Shown one piece after another: positions 16,625 to 26,073 of a stretch of 64,000 bases of DNA (positions are counted from its first letter, which is position 1; the number at the start of each line of letters is the position of its first letter). The stretch spans positions 620,001-684,000 of the forward strand of contig NZ_CP019605.1 of NCBI RefSeq assembly GCF_001997295.1, given 5' to 3'. Under the pieces are notes generated by a model. That model was not told the DNA's origin and did no database searches. It worked only from the letters and a program-made list of their open reading frames with translations. A program made the position numbers and the translations under genes. The DNA comes from Tessaracoccus flavus. Its GTDB lineage: Bacteria > Actinomycetota > Actinomycetes > Propionibacteriales > Propionibacteriaceae.

Positions 16625-16838
16625 TGGTCCCTGAGCAGGGCCGGCTTGCTCTGCGAGCAGCCCGTCCGTCGAAGGGTAACGGCCGCAACTGTGGGCGCCG
16701 CCCTGTTGTCGGGGGCGGCGGTAGGGATCGGGGCCGTAACCCTTCGACAAGCTCAGGGAACAGGAAGCGACAAGCTCAGGGAGCAGGAAGCGACAAGCTC
16801 AGGGAACAGGAAGCGACAAGCTCGGGGGCCGAGGGGGT
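16625..16838. repeat. Composite repeat with CTTCGACAAGCTCAGGG motif and 23-bp tandem copies
   Basis: The block starts GGTCCCTGAGCAGGG, includes CGTCCGTCGAAGGG, TCGGGGGCGGCGGTAGGGAT and ACCCTTCGACAAGCTCAGGG, and ends in four 23-bp tandem copies beginning GACAAGCTC at 16746, 16769, 16792 and 16815. The same components form the larger array at 57.2-57.8 kb. No gene is visible in 16525-16873 besides this. Confidence 0.85.
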
Positions 16839-16873
16839 TTGTCACCTGACTTGGCCGGGCATAGGGTTCTCGG

Positions 16874-18664
16874 GTGCTCAACGCCGGATCCCGCCCTCCC
16901 CAGCTGGCCTCGGCGCGCCCCGGACGTCCCAACGTCGTCCGGTTCCTGCCCTACATCCGGCCCTTCTGGCGGCAGTTCGCCCTCTCCTTCACCATGGCAC
17001 CGATCGGGGTTCTGCTGAGCATCACCATCCCGCGGCTGCTCGGCGACGTCGTCGATGGGCCCATCCGCAACGGTGACGCCCGAGGGGTGCTCTGGTACGC
17101 GTTTCTCCTGCTGGTGGTGGGCGCCGCGGAGGCTCTCATCTCCCTGATCCGCCGATGGATCATGTCGCGGGCGACCTCGCACATCGAAACCAACATCAGA
17201 CTTGACCTGTTCGCCCAACTCCAACGGCTCCCGATGAGCTTCCACAAGTCCTGGGAATCAGGGCAGCTCCTCAGCCGCGTGATGAGCGACCTCGGACTGC
17301 TCCGGCGGTTCATGTCGTTCGGACTCGTGATGCTGTTCATGAGTGCCCTGCACATCGTGGTCGTCCTGACGATCATGGTCACCACCCTCTGGCAGGTCGG
17401 CGTAGCGGTGCTGGCGCTCGTGGTGCCGGTCATCATCGCGACCTACCTGCTGCTCAGGCGCTTCGGGCCGCTGTCGCGCACGCTGCAGGACGACACCGGG
17501 GATGCTGCGTCGGCCGCGGAGGAATCGCTGCACGGAGTGAGGGTGATCCGGTCGTTCGGGCGTACGGCGTACGCGTTCGAGGAATACGACAAGCGGGCCA
17601 CGACGCTGGCCCAGTCGGGCATCCGCCGCACGAACCTTGCCTCGGTGCTGTGGACTCTCCTCGAGGTGTTCCCGTCGGTGCTGCTGATAGTCGTGCTGAT
17701 CGGCGTCAGCTTCGGCGTGTCCGCCGGGACGCTCACGCTGGGAGGGGCGGTCACGTTCGTCACCCTGCTGCTGTCCCTGGCCTGGCCGGTGGGAGGGCTG
17801 GGCTTCCTGCTCTCCTTCGCCCGCGAGGCCGCCACGGCTGCTGACCGCGTGTCGGAGGTCTTCGACGCTCCGGCGACGATCACCTCCGGCGATGCGGTCA
17901 TCGCCGACCCGCGGGGCGCCCTCAGCCTCCGCGACGTCACGTTCCAGTTCCCGGACGCGGATCAGCCCACCCTGGATGGGCTCGACCTCGACGTCGCTCC
18001 GGGGGAGACCGTCGCGCTCGTGGGGGGCACGGGCTCAGGCAAGTCCACCCTGGTGTCGCTGATCCCGCGCCTCGTCGACGTGACGGGCGGCCAGATCCTT
18101 CTCGACGGCGTAGATGTGCGGGATCTGAGCCTCACCCAGCTCCGCAGCCTCATCGGGACGGCCTTCGAGGACCCGATCCTGTTCTCGATGTCGGCGCGGG
18201 AGAACCTCACCCTCGGCAGGCCGGACGCGAGCGAGGCCGATATCGCCGACGCCGTCCGGGTCGCGCGGGCCGAGTTCGTCTACGACCTGCCCTGGGGGCT
18301 CGACACCAGGCTGGGGGAGCAGGGGCTGAGCCTGTCCGGAGGGCAGCGTCAGCGACTCGCCCTCGCCAGGGCGATCCTCGTGCGGCCCAAGGTGCTCGTG
18401 CTCGACGACACCCTGAGCGCGCTGGACATCCACACGGAGGCGGAAGTCGAGGCGGCGCTGAAGTCGACTCTCGTCGGAGTCACCGGCATCGTGGTGGCGC
18501 ACCGGGCGTCGACGGTGATGCTGGCCGACCGGGTCGCCATGCTGATCGAGGGCCGGATCGCGCACGTCGGGACGCACTCCGAACTGCTCTCGACAGTTCC
18601 CGAGTACCGCGAGCTGCTGAGTGCGGACTACAGCATCCAGCCGGACCTGGGAGGTGAGGCGTGA
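16874..18664 (+). CDS. ABC exporter half-transporter (degenerate-site subunit)
   Basis: A 596-aa type IV ABC exporter subunit: six-helix transmembrane domain (about 25-320) then an ATPase domain with Walker A GGTGSGKST (about 384-392), signature LSGGQ (487-491), Walker B VLVLDD and H-loop VVAHRAST. The residue after Walker B is Asp512 rather than the catalytic Glu, so its own ATP site should be weak. With the LSAGQ signature of the next protein this matches an asymmetric heterodimer of the TM287/288 type. GTG start; its stop overlaps the partner's start by four bases. Substrate unknown (drug or lipid export is typical of relatives). Confidence 0.85.
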   Translation: MLNAGSRPPQLASARPGRPNVVRFLPYIRPFWRQFALSFTMAPIGVLLSITIPRLLGDVVDGPIRNGDARGVLWYAFLLLVVGAAEALISLIRRWIMSRATSHIETNIRLDLFAQLQRLPMSFHKSWESGQLLSRVMSDLGLLRRFMSFGLVMLFMSALHIVVVLTIMVTTLWQVGVAVLALVVPVIIATYLLLRRFGPLSRTLQDDTGDAASAAEESLHGVRVIRSFGRTAYAFEEYDKRATTLAQSGIRRTNLASVLWTLLEVFPSVLLIVVLIGVSFGVSAGTLTLGGAVTFVTLLLSLAWPVGGLGFLLSFAREAATAADRVSEVFDAPATITSGDAVIADPRGALSLRDVTFQFPDADQPTLDGLDLDVAPGETVALVGGTGSGKSTLVSLIPRLVDVTGGQILLDGVDVRDLSLTQLRSLIGTAFEDPILFSMSARENLTLGRPDASEADIADAVRVARAEFVYDLPWGLDTRLGEQGLSLSGGQRQRLALARAILVRPKVLVLDDTLSALDIHTEAEVEAALKSTLVGVTGIVVAHRASTVMLADRVAMLIEGRIAHVGTHSELLSTVPEYRELLSADYSIQPDLGGEA

Positions 18665-20472
18665 GCACCGATCCCAACGACCAGTGGCGCGGCGTGAAGC
18701 AGGAGATCTCGGAGGAGACCGACGCGACCGTCGGGCTCCGCGCGCCGAGCCGTCGTCTGCTCTCCGACCTCGTGCGTCCTCACCGGACCTGGCTGTTCAT
18801 CCTCGTCGGAGTGGTCGTCGCCGAGGCGGCCGCGCGCCTGGTCATCCCGCTGCTGGTGCAGCGTGTTCTGGACGACGGTCTCGGCGGCCCCACCGCCGGG
18901 GACACTCTGTGGCCGTCGGTGTTCCTCATGGCCGGGGCCGTCGCCACCCAGACCATCGCGCGCGTCATCTTCGTCCGTCGCTCCGGGCGCGTCGGTAACG
19001 CCATCCTCCTCGACCTCAGACGCAGGTTGTTTCGCAAGTTCCAGAAGCTGAGCATCGGGTTCCACGACCGCTACACCTCGGGACGCGCCGTCTCGCGGAT
19101 GACCAGCGACGTCGAGGCCGTGCAGGAGCTGGTGCTGCAGGGGCTCGATGTGGTCGTCATCGCGCTGCTCACGATCGTGGGCTCCTCGATCCTCATGCTG
19201 ACCCTCGACTGGCGGCTGGCGCTGGTCGCCTTCCTCTCCTACATCCTGCTCATCGCGCTCATGCGCTGGTTCGCCCGGGCGTCGACGAGGGCGTTCCGCA
19301 CGGTCAGAACACACTCGGCCATCGTGATCGTGCAGTTCATCGAGACGATGACCGGCATCAAGGCGGTCCAGGCTTTCCGTCGCGAACCCCGGTCGATGGA
19401 GATCTTCGAGGGCGTCGCGTCGGCCTACCGCGACTCCAACGTCCGCGCCATGCGCATCTTCGCTCGCGCGATGCCCGGCATCCAGTTCATCGGCAACTTC
19501 GGCGTGGTGCTCGTCGTCCTCGCCGGTGGATACCTTGCGCTCGACGGTTCAGTGAGCGTCGGCACGATGGCCGCCTTCGTCCTGTACCTGCGGATGTTCT
19601 TCGACCCGATGCAGGACCTCAGCCAGTTCATCTCGACCCTGCAGTCGGCTCTCACCGCGCTGGAGAAGGTCTCAGGAGTCATGGCCGAGGACGATGAGGT
19701 CGCCGACCCGGAGCATCCCGTGGAACTCCCCGTTGCGGCGGGGCGGATCAGCTTCGACAGCGTCGAGTTCAGCTACGTGGAGGGCAAGACGGTGCTTCCC
19801 GGGCTCGACCTGGAGCTGGAGCCGGGGACGACCGTCGCTCTCGTGGGCACCACCGGGGCGGGGAAGACGACCATCGCGAAGCTCATCGCGCGCTTCTACG
19901 ACCCGCAGCGGGGGACGGTCAGCCTCGATGGCATCGATGTGCGCGACCTGGCCGACGAGACGCTGCGTCGGCACGTCACCCTGCTCACCCAGGAGAACTT
20001 CATCTTCGCCGGATCGATCGCCGACAACATCTCGTTCGGGCGGCCCGACGCCACGCGCGAGGAGGTCGTCGCGGCCGCCCACGCCGTCGGCGCGCACACC
20101 TTCATCGAGCAGATGCCGGCGGGCTACGACACGGATACCGGGAAACGTGGGTCGCGCTTGTCCGCCGGCCAGCGCCAGTTGGTGGCTTTCGCCCGTGTCG
20201 TGCTGGCCGATCCGAGGGTGCTCATCCTCGACGAGGCCACCAGCTCGCTGGACATCCCCACCGAGCGTCTCGTCCAGGCGGCACTGTCCACGATCCTCGC
20301 CGACAGGACCGCCGTCATCATCGCCCACCGACTCTCCACGGTGGAGATCGCCGATCGGGTTCTGGTCCTGCAGCACGGCCAGATAGTCGAGGACGGGCGA
20401 CCGAGTGACCTCGTCGGAGGTGAGGGCCGCTACGCGGACCTGCACCGGGCCTGGATCGCCTCCCTGGCGTAG
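18661..20472 (+). CDS. ABC exporter half-transporter (catalytic partner)
   Basis: The 603-aa partner has six transmembrane helices (about 40-340) and an ATPase domain with Walker A GTTGAGKTT, signature LSAGQ (500-504, Gly to Ala in the second G position), Walker B VLILDE with the catalytic Glu525, and H-loop IIAHRLST. The canonical site should be built from this subunit's Walker motifs and the first subunit's LSGGQ. Translationally coupled to the first gene (GTGA overlap), so a 1:1 heterodimer is expected. An array-hairpin element starts 18 bp after the stop. Confidence 0.87.
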   Translation: MSTDPNDQWRGVKQEISEETDATVGLRAPSRRLLSDLVRPHRTWLFILVGVVVAEAAARLVIPLLVQRVLDDGLGGPTAGDTLWPSVFLMAGAVATQTIARVIFVRRSGRVGNAILLDLRRRLFRKFQKLSIGFHDRYTSGRAVSRMTSDVEAVQELVLQGLDVVVIALLTIVGSSILMLTLDWRLALVAFLSYILLIALMRWFARASTRAFRTVRTHSAIVIVQFIETMTGIKAVQAFRREPRSMEIFEGVASAYRDSNVRAMRIFARAMPGIQFIGNFGVVLVVLAGGYLALDGSVSVGTMAAFVLYLRMFFDPMQDLSQFISTLQSALTALEKVSGVMAEDDEVADPEHPVELPVAAGRISFDSVEFSYVEGKTVLPGLDLELEPGTTVALVGTTGAGKTTIAKLIARFYDPQRGTVSLDGIDVRDLADETLRRHVTLLTQENFIFAGSIADNISFGRPDATREEVVAAAHAVGAHTFIEQMPAGYDTDTGKRGSRLSAGQRQLVAFARVVLADPRVLILDEATSSLDIPTERLVQAALSTILADRTAVIIAHRLSTVEIADRVLVLQHGQIVEDGRPSDLVGGEGRYADLHRAWIASLA

Positions 20473-20489
20473 GGGACCGCCGTCCGAGA

Positions 20490-20609
20490 CGCCAACCGTT
20501 ACGGCCACTCGCCAACCGGACCCAGTGACGCCCGCGAGATGTCGGGAGCGTTGCTGAGTTTCGTCGGCGAGCGCACGTCATCGTTGGCGTTGCGGCGGAG
20601 CCGTTGGCG
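20490..20609. repeat. CGCCAAC array-hairpin element B (2 left units, 3 right units)
   Basis: Left units at 20490 and 20510 (7 nt + 13 nt), then 6 nt, then the 34-nt hairpin at 20523-20556 (less perfect here: CAGTGACGCCCG against CGGGAGCGTTGCTG), then 6 nt, GTCGGCG at 20563, and GTTGGCG at 20583 and 20603. This is the smallest version that still has repeated units on both sides. Confidence 0.9.
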
Positions 20610-20720
20610 TGTCGACGCGCATGGGACACGACGGTCCGCGGGCGTGCAGCCGGATGGGCCGGCGCTGGGCGCTGCAGATCGGGGAGGCCGCCGACCTGCG
20701 GATTCCGGGTGAGCGCCGGT

Positions 20721-20749
20721 TCGACTCAGCGCTGGAAACGGCCTATAGT
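20721..20749 (+). promoter_or_regulatory. Candidate promoter of tRNA-Trp
   Basis: TCGACT (20721-20726), a 17-bp spacer and TATAGT (20744-20749). The stretch 20610-20825 shows no gene apart from this promoter. Confidence 0.55.
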
Positions 20750-20825
20750 TTGGTGTCCCGGTACAAGTTGCCAAGGTCGGAGCGTGCACAAAACCCACGT
20801 TTCTTCCTGGTGATCCAACCGCCAA

Positions 20826-20898
<73 letters not shown>

Positions 20899-20929
20899 CT
20901 AGGTAGTCGTATCAACGGCCGCCTCGTAG

Positions 20930-20963
20930 GCCTACCGGCCATAGGCCGGCAGGCGTTTTATTT
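20930..20963 (+). terminator. Intrinsic terminator between tRNA-Trp and secE
   Basis: The stem GCCTACCGGCC / GGCCGGCAGGC (one mismatch) is followed by GTTTTATTT. It would limit read-through of the tRNA transcript into secE. Confidence 0.7.
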
Positions 20964-20986
20964 GTCAAGCGAAGGGAAGTTCTCAC

Positions 20987-21568
20987 GTGAGCGACAAGTC
21001 GCGCGACGTTGAGCCGGATCACGATGAGATCGTCGACCGCGATCCCGACGCGACCCCAGAGGACGTGACCCCTGACGGCCTCGTTGACGAGCCCGAGGAT
21101 CTGGCCGCCGCCGAAGCAGCCGTCTCGGACCCGGAACTCGAGGGGGATCCCCAGCTCGTCGGTCGGGTGGGCGACCACGCCGGGCCCGAGGCGCGCGATA
21201 CCACCCGCGAGGACGACGAGCGCATCGCCGAGCTCGAAGAGGACTTCACCCCCGAGGAGCAGGCAGCCGCAGCCGCGGCGCCCGGGATCGCCCGCAAGAC
21301 GGCCAAGGCTCCCGTCCGCCGCAAGGACGCCCCGACCCGGCGCCGCAGTGCCGCACTCGCTGAGGAGGAGGATCCCTACAAGGCCTCCAACCCGGCCGAG
21401 TTCGTCGGCCAGTCGGCGGCGGAGCTGAAGAAGGTCGTGTGGCCCACCTGGCCGCAGCTCACGCGGATGTTTGCCGCGGTGCTGATCTTCGTGCTCATCA
21501 TCATCACCATCGTCGCGCTGCTGGACCTGGCCTTCGGCTGGGCTCTTCTGCAGCTGTTTGGAAACTGA
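20987..21568 (+). CDS. secE: Preprotein translocase subunit SecE
   Basis: SecE clamps SecY in the protein-export channel. The conserved core is short and C-terminal: amphipathic AAELKKVVWPTWPQL, then a single membrane helix. Bacterial SecE of one-helix type is usually 60-80 residues; this one is 193 because of an acidic, low-complexity N-terminal extension of about 130 residues rich in Asp, Glu, Pro and Ala. GTG start with GAAGGGAAG upstream. Four-base spacing to nusG suggests cotranscription. Confidence 0.92.
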   Translation: MSDKSRDVEPDHDEIVDRDPDATPEDVTPDGLVDEPEDLAAAEAAVSDPELEGDPQLVGRVGDHAGPEARDTTREDDERIAELEEDFTPEEQAAAAAAPGIARKTAKAPVRRKDAPTRRRSAALAEEEDPYKASNPAEFVGQSAAELKKVVWPTWPQLTRMFAAVLIFVLIIITIVALLDLAFGWALLQLFGN

Positions 21569-21573
21569 TCACC

Positions 21574-22383
21574 ATGACTGACAACACCAACGACGACTTC
21601 GAGATCGACCTCGGCACGTTCGAGGAGACCGAGAACGACGACGTCGAGATCGACCTGGGCCTGCTCGGCGAGGAGTCCAGCAGCGACGAGGACACCACCT
21701 TGACGCTGATGGAGGAAGAGCCCGCGGACGAAGAGGAGCTGGAGGAGGGCGAAGTCAGCAAGGACGACGCCCTCGCCGCCGCTCTGGCCGAACTCCGTGA
21801 GGAACTCGAGTCCAAGTACGGCGAGTGGTACGTCATCCACACGTACTCGGGCATGGAGAACCGCGTCAAGCAGAACGTCGATTCCCGCGCCCAGTCCCTC
21901 AACATGGAGGACTTCATCTTCGAGACGGTGGTCCCCACCGAAGAGGTCGTGGAGATCCGCAACAACACCCGCAAGACCGTCACGCGATGTGTCCTTCCCG
22001 GGTACGTACTGATCCGCATGGAGCTCACGGACGACTCCTGGAGCGTCGTCCGGCAGACCCCGTCGGTGACCGGCTTCGTCGGCCATGGACAGCAGCCTGT
22101 GCCGCTGTCGATCGACGAGGTCATCAACATGCTGACCCCCTCCATCGTCGCCAAGGTCAACGCCGCTCAGGCGGGCGCCGCGGTGGCTCGGAAGAGGAAG
22201 GTCGAGGTGGTCGACTTCGCGGTCGGCGACTCCGTCATGGTCATCGACGGGCCCTTCACCGGGGTTCACGCGTCGATCACCGAGATCAACGCCAACACTC
22301 AGCGGCTCAGGGCCCTGGTCGAGATTCTCGGCCGGGAGACCCCTGTCGACCTGGAATTCAAACAGGTCGAAAAGGTCGTCTAA
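21574..22383 (+). CDS. nusG: Transcription termination/antitermination factor NusG
   Basis: The 269-aa protein has an acidic N-terminal tail (residues 1-80), an NGN domain from about residue 82 (GEWYVIHTYSGMENRVK, PGYVLIRMELTDDSW) and a C-terminal KOW domain (FAVGDSVMVIDGPFTG). It binds RNA polymerase and couples to Rho or the ribosome. The tail is long compared with the ~180-residue core; extended acidic NusG tails are common in Actinobacteria. ATG 21574 follows the secE stop by five bases. Confidence 0.95.
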   Translation: MTDNTNDDFEIDLGTFEETENDDVEIDLGLLGEESSSDEDTTLTLMEEEPADEEELEEGEVSKDDALAAALAELREELESKYGEWYVIHTYSGMENRVKQNVDSRAQSLNMEDFIFETVVPTEEVVEIRNNTRKTVTRCVLPGYVLIRMELTDDSWSVVRQTPSVTGFVGHGQQPVPLSIDEVINMLTPSIVAKVNAAQAGAAVARKRKVEVVDFAVGDSVMVIDGPFTGVHASITEINANTQRLRALVEILGRETPVDLEFKQVEKVV

Positions 22384-22443
22384 GATTGAGCGCCTGCCCA
22401 GTTCATCTGGGCTCATCCAACACAACAGGTAAAGGACCCATCC

Positions 22444-22872
22444 ATGCCTCCCAAGAAGAAGGTCGCGGCCCTCGTTAAGGTCGCCCTGCAGGCTGGCTCT
22501 GCCACCCCTGCGCCGCCGGTCGGTACCGCCCTCGGCCCGCACGGCGTCAACATCATGGAGTTCGTCAAGGCGTACAACGCCCAGACCGAATCCCAGCGCG
22601 GAAACGTCATCCCCGTCGAGATCACGATCTACGAGGACCGTACGTTCACCTTCATCACCAAGACGCCCCCGGCGGCTGAGCTGATCAAGAAGGCCGCCGG
22701 TCTCAAGAGCGGCTCCGCCAACCCCTTGAAGGACAAGGTCGGCAAGCTCACCAAGGACCAGGTCCGTGAGATCGCCACCACGAAGCTGCCCGATCTCAAC
22801 GCCAACGACGTTGAGGCCGCCATGAAGATCGTCGAAGGTACCGCCCGCTCCATGGGCGTCACCGTCGAGTGA
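22444..22872 (+). CDS. rplK: 50S ribosomal protein L11
   Basis: The 142-aa protein starts [20 protein letters not shown] and has [21 protein letters not shown] (N-domain) and the C-terminal rRNA-binding domain with [16 protein letters not shown]. Forms the GTPase-associated centre with the L10/L12 stalk encoded at 30.2 kb. Confidence 0.97.
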   Translation: MPPKKKVAALVKVALQAGSATPAPPVGTALGPHGVNIMEFVKAYNAQTESQRGNVIPVEITIYEDRTFTFITKTPPAAELIKKAAGLKSGSANPLKDKVGKLTKDQVREIATTKLPDLNANDVEAAMKIVEGTARSMGVTVE

Positions 22873-22967
22873 TCTGACCCCACCCCCACAACACATCACT
22901 GGCAGGGGAGTGCTCCCCACACCAGAACTGGTGGACCGGTCTTCGGGACCGGCTGAAAGGAACCAGC

Positions 22968-23669
22968 ATGAAGCACAGCAAGGCTTACCGCAGCGCCGCT
23001 GAGAAGCGCGACGACGCACAGCTCTACACCCCGGAAGAGGCTCTCCGCCTCGTTAAGGAGATGGCGTCGGCGAAGTTCGACGAGGCCATCGACGTCGCCG
23101 TCCGCCTGGGCGTCGACCCCCGTAAGGCAGACCAGATGGTCCGCGGCACGGTCAACCTTCCGCACGGCACTGGCAAGACGGCACGGGTCCTCGTCTTTGC
23201 CGCCGGTGAGAAGGCCGACGCAGCCCGCGAGGCCGGAGCCGACGAGGTCGGCACCGACGAGCTCGTCGAGAAGGTGGCCGGCGGCTACCTCGACTTCGAC
23301 GCCGTCGTCGCCACCCCCGACATGATGGGCAAGGTCGGCCGCCTGGGCCGCGTGCTCGGCCCCCGCGGCCTCATGCCGAACCCGAAGACGGGCACGGTCA
23401 CGATGGACGTGGCCAAGGCTGTCTCCGACATCAAGGGCGGCAAGATCGAGTTCCGAGTGGACCGTCACGCCAACCTGCAGTTCCTCATCGGGAAGGCGTC
23501 GTTCCCGCAGGAGCACCTCGTGGACAACTACTTCGCCGTGCTGGAGGAGATCCTGCGACTGAAGCCGTCGTCCTCGAAGGGCCGCTACCTGCGCAAGATC
23601 GCGGTGTCGGCGACGATGAGCCCGAGCGTCCACGTGGATCAGTCGGCCACGAAGCCGGCCGAGGACTGA
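22968..23669 (+). CDS. rplA: 50S ribosomal protein L1
   Basis: The 233-aa protein carries the L1 signature near [20 protein letters not shown] and [11 protein letters not shown]. The 95-nt rplK-rplA spacer contains a GGGGAG/CTCCCC hairpin and a second stem GACCGGTC..GACCGGC just before the GAAAGGA ribosome site. L1 autoregulation through such a structure is plausible but not shown. Confidence 0.97.
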   Translation: MKHSKAYRSAAEKRDDAQLYTPEEALRLVKEMASAKFDEAIDVAVRLGVDPRKADQMVRGTVNLPHGTGKTARVLVFAAGEKADAAREAGADEVGTDELVEKVAGGYLDFDAVVATPDMMGKVGRLGRVLGPRGLMPNPKTGTVTMDVAKAVSDIKGGKIEFRVDRHANLQFLIGKASFPQEHLVDNYFAVLEEILRLKPSSSKGRYLRKIAVSATMSPSVHVDQSATKPAED

Positions 23670-23683
23670 TCAGCAGCTCTCTG

Positions 23684-23718
23684 AACGGGGCGGGAACCAT
23701 GGGTTCCCGCCCCGTTTT
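23684..23718 (+). terminator. Intrinsic terminator after rplA
   Basis: ACGGGGCGGGAACC pairs perfectly with GGTTCCCGCCCCGT and is followed by TTTTG. It closes the secE-nusG-rplKA unit. Confidence 0.9.
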
Positions 23719-23758
23719 GTCTCTGGAGCCGGACATCTACCCGTGGCAGGGTGGAGGC

Positions 23759-24388
23759 ATGAAGATCCTCCTCACCGCCTTCGAACCGTTCGGTGGAGAC
23801 ACCGTCAACGCCAGCCTCGACGTGGCGAGAGCCGTGCGGGACCTGTGGGCCGGACCGGGGGAGTTGGTCACCGCCACCCTGTCCGTCAGTTTCGAGCGGG
23901 CGCCCCGGGAACTGTTGACCGCAATCGAGGAGCAGCGCCCCGACGCTGTGGTCTGCCTCGGAGAGGCGGGCGGCCGCGATGTGGTCACCCCGGAACGGTG
24001 GGCTGGGGCCGTTGCCGATGCGCGCATCCCCGACAACGACGGTTCGCAACCCCGGATGCTGGCCCTCGATGACGGCCCGGACAGGATCGGATCACGCCTC
24101 GACACCGATGCCCTCGTGGTGGCGCTGGTCCGCGCAGGCACCCCTGCGCGCGCCTCCGACGACGCCGGTCGGTTCGTCTGCAACGCCGTCTACCGCGCCG
24201 TGTTGCGGCACTTCGAGGGCCCCGCCACCTTCATCCACGTCCCAGCCATCCGCCCAGATCACACGACCGCCCTGGTCGGGGCCGAGACGGATGAGGGCGG
24301 CTCGACCCGACGGGCGACGATATCGACGTCGGTCGTCGCCGCCGGTATCGCCGCTGCGCTGGCGGGTCTGCAGATCGCCCCCGGGTAG
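23759..24388 (+). CDS. pcp: Pyroglutamyl-peptidase I
   Basis: A C15 cysteine peptidase (209 aa) removing N-terminal pyroglutamate from peptides in the cytosol. MKILLTAFEPFGGDTVN is the family start. The triad is visible as Glu79 (VTPER), Cys141 (GRFVCNAVYRAV) and His160 (FIHVP). AGGGTGGAG lies just upstream of the ATG. Inserted with the next three genes between rplA and rplJ; no regulatory link to the ribosomal genes is apparent. Confidence 0.88.
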   Translation: MKILLTAFEPFGGDTVNASLDVARAVRDLWAGPGELVTATLSVSFERAPRELLTAIEEQRPDAVVCLGEAGGRDVVTPERWAGAVADARIPDNDGSQPRMLALDDGPDRIGSRLDTDALVVALVRAGTPARASDDAGRFVCNAVYRAVLRHFEGPATFIHVPAIRPDHTTALVGAETDEGGSTRRATISTSVVAAGIAAALAGLQIAPG

Positions 24389-24461
24389 CCAGTTGGCGGG
24401 CGGTCCGCTCAGACTGGGCCACCGCCGCCCGGTGGGGTGCGGGGCCAGTAGCCTGGCGACC

Positions 24462-25217
24462 ATGGGAACAGTGGATGTCAGCAGACACGGCAGCATCGCC
24501 GTCGTCACCCTCAACCAGCCGGGTAAGCGCAACGCGATGACCGACGACATGTGGCGGGCGGTGCCCACCGTCATGGCCGACCTCGACCGCGACGTCGACG
24601 TCACGGCGATCGTGTTGACGGGAGCGGGGGAGTCCTTCTGCGCCGGGTCGGACATCAGCAGTCTGGACGAGCTCGGCCACGCCGAATCGCCGGTCAACGC
24701 TGAGCTCGCGATAGCCCGCAGCCCCAAGCCTGTGGTCGCCGCGATCGAGGGCCCGTGCTTCGGAGGTGGGCTGGAGCTGGCCGTGGCCTGCGACCTGCGC
24801 ATCGCGAGTGAGTCGGCCACGTTCTCCGTGCCGCCGGCCCGGCTCGGCATCGTCTACCCCGTGTCGGCCACCCAGCGCATGATTGATCTCATGGGCCCGG
24901 CCGTCACCAAGGAGATGCTGCTCACCGCCGTGCAGCTCGACGCGGCCAGAGCGCTCCGGGTCGGCCTCGTCAACCGGGTCGTGGACCACGGCAATGCTCT
25001 GCCCATCGCTCTGCAGCTGACCGAACACATGTCGGGGCTGTCCCAACTCACGATCCGTGCGTCGAAGGAGATCGTCGACGGTCTCGTCGCACGCGATCTC
25101 AGCGCTGAAACGGCGATCGCCTGGGTCTCCAGGGCCGCCACGGGACCGGACCTCGCCGAGGGGAAGCGCGCCTTCACCGAGCGCCGCGCCCCCGTCTTCT
25201 CCTGGCGTCCCGCCTAG
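24462..25217 (+). CDS. Enoyl-CoA hydratase/isomerase family protein
   Basis: The 251-aa crotonase-fold protein shows LNQPGKRNAMTDDMW, the oxyanion-hole segments GESFCAGSDISSL and IEGPCFGGGLELAVACDLRIA, and RLGIVYP. Substrate and exact reaction (hydration or isomerisation) cannot be fixed, because the catalytic Glu positions vary in the family. TAGCCT lies seven bases before the ATG with no Shine-Dalgarno, so it is probably leaderless. Confidence 0.85.
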   Translation: MGTVDVSRHGSIAVVTLNQPGKRNAMTDDMWRAVPTVMADLDRDVDVTAIVLTGAGESFCAGSDISSLDELGHAESPVNAELAIARSPKPVVAAIEGPCFGGGLELAVACDLRIASESATFSVPPARLGIVYPVSATQRMIDLMGPAVTKEMLLTAVQLDAARALRVGLVNRVVDHGNALPIALQLTEHMSGLSQLTIRASKEIVDGLVARDLSAETAIAWVSRAATGPDLAEGKRAFTERRAPVFSWRPA

Positions 25218-25317
25218 CCGGCGCCCGTGCGGGAGGGAGAGTCGGCCCCGATCCGGGCGCGGGTGACCGCGCGGCTCGTAGTCTTGGTCGAGAAGTGTTC
25301 AACGACGAAGGAGACCC

Positions 25318-26073
25318 ATGAGTACCGTCGCGACCGAGGGCAGCACACGAGGGCCGGCAGAGATAGTGCTGGTTCGTCACGGGGAATCGCTCGGCAACGT
25401 TGCGGACAGAGCGGCCATCGCCGCGAAGGCGCACCGGCTGGACCTGCCGGCCAACGACGAGATGATCGACCTCTCCGAGGAAGGGCAGCGGCAGGCGGAC
25501 GCGCTGGGGCGACACCTCGGGAGGCTCCCCGCTGAGGAGCGTCCCACGGTCGTCATCAGTTCTCCCTACCAGAGGGCCCGCTCGACCGCCGAACGGGCCC
25601 TGGCAGGCCTGGACCTCGAGGTACTGCTGGACGAGCGCCTGCGCGAGCGCGAGTTGGGAATCTTCGACGGCGTCACGTGGTACGGCATCAAAGCTGATCA
25701 CCCCGAGGAGTCCGACCGCCGTGATCGGGTCGGGAAGTTCTACTACCGGCCTCCGGGCGGGGAGTCATGGGCCGATGTGGTCTTGAGGATCCGCTCCCTG
25801 CTCGTCGAACTGCAGGCCCGCTACCCGGGCGAACGGGTGTGGCTCTTCAGTCATGAAGCCGTGATCCTCGCCTTCCGCTACGTCCTCGAGGGGCTGGAGG
25901 TCAGCCGCGTCCTCGCCCTCCAGAAGGAGGAGCCGATCGCCAACTGCTCCATGACCCGGTACGCGGACCGCGACGGGGCGCTCGAACTTCAGGCGCGCGA
26001 CGACGTCAGCGCCATCGAGGACGAGTCCGCAGTAACCCGTGAACCCAGTCACGCGGAGGAGGGGGACCAGTGA
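25318..26073 (+). CDS. Histidine phosphatase (phosphoglycerate mutase-like)
   Basis: The 251-aa protein carries the phosphohistidine motif VLVRHGESLGN (His21), SSPYQRARSTAERAL with the second conserved Arg, and RERELGIFDG; the second His lies in LFSHEAVI. GAAGGAG lies 4 bases upstream of the ATG. Its stop overlaps the next start by four bases (GTGA), so it is coupled to the nnrD-like gene. Substrate unknown. Confidence 0.85.
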   Translation: MSTVATEGSTRGPAEIVLVRHGESLGNVADRAAIAAKAHRLDLPANDEMIDLSEEGQRQADALGRHLGRLPAEERPTVVISSPYQRARSTAERALAGLDLEVLLDERLRERELGIFDGVTWYGIKADHPEESDRRDRVGKFYYRPPGGESWADVVLRIRSLLVELQARYPGERVWLFSHEAVILAFRYVLEGLEVSRVLALQKEEPIANCSMTRYADRDGALELQARDDVSAIEDESAVTREPSHAEEGDQ

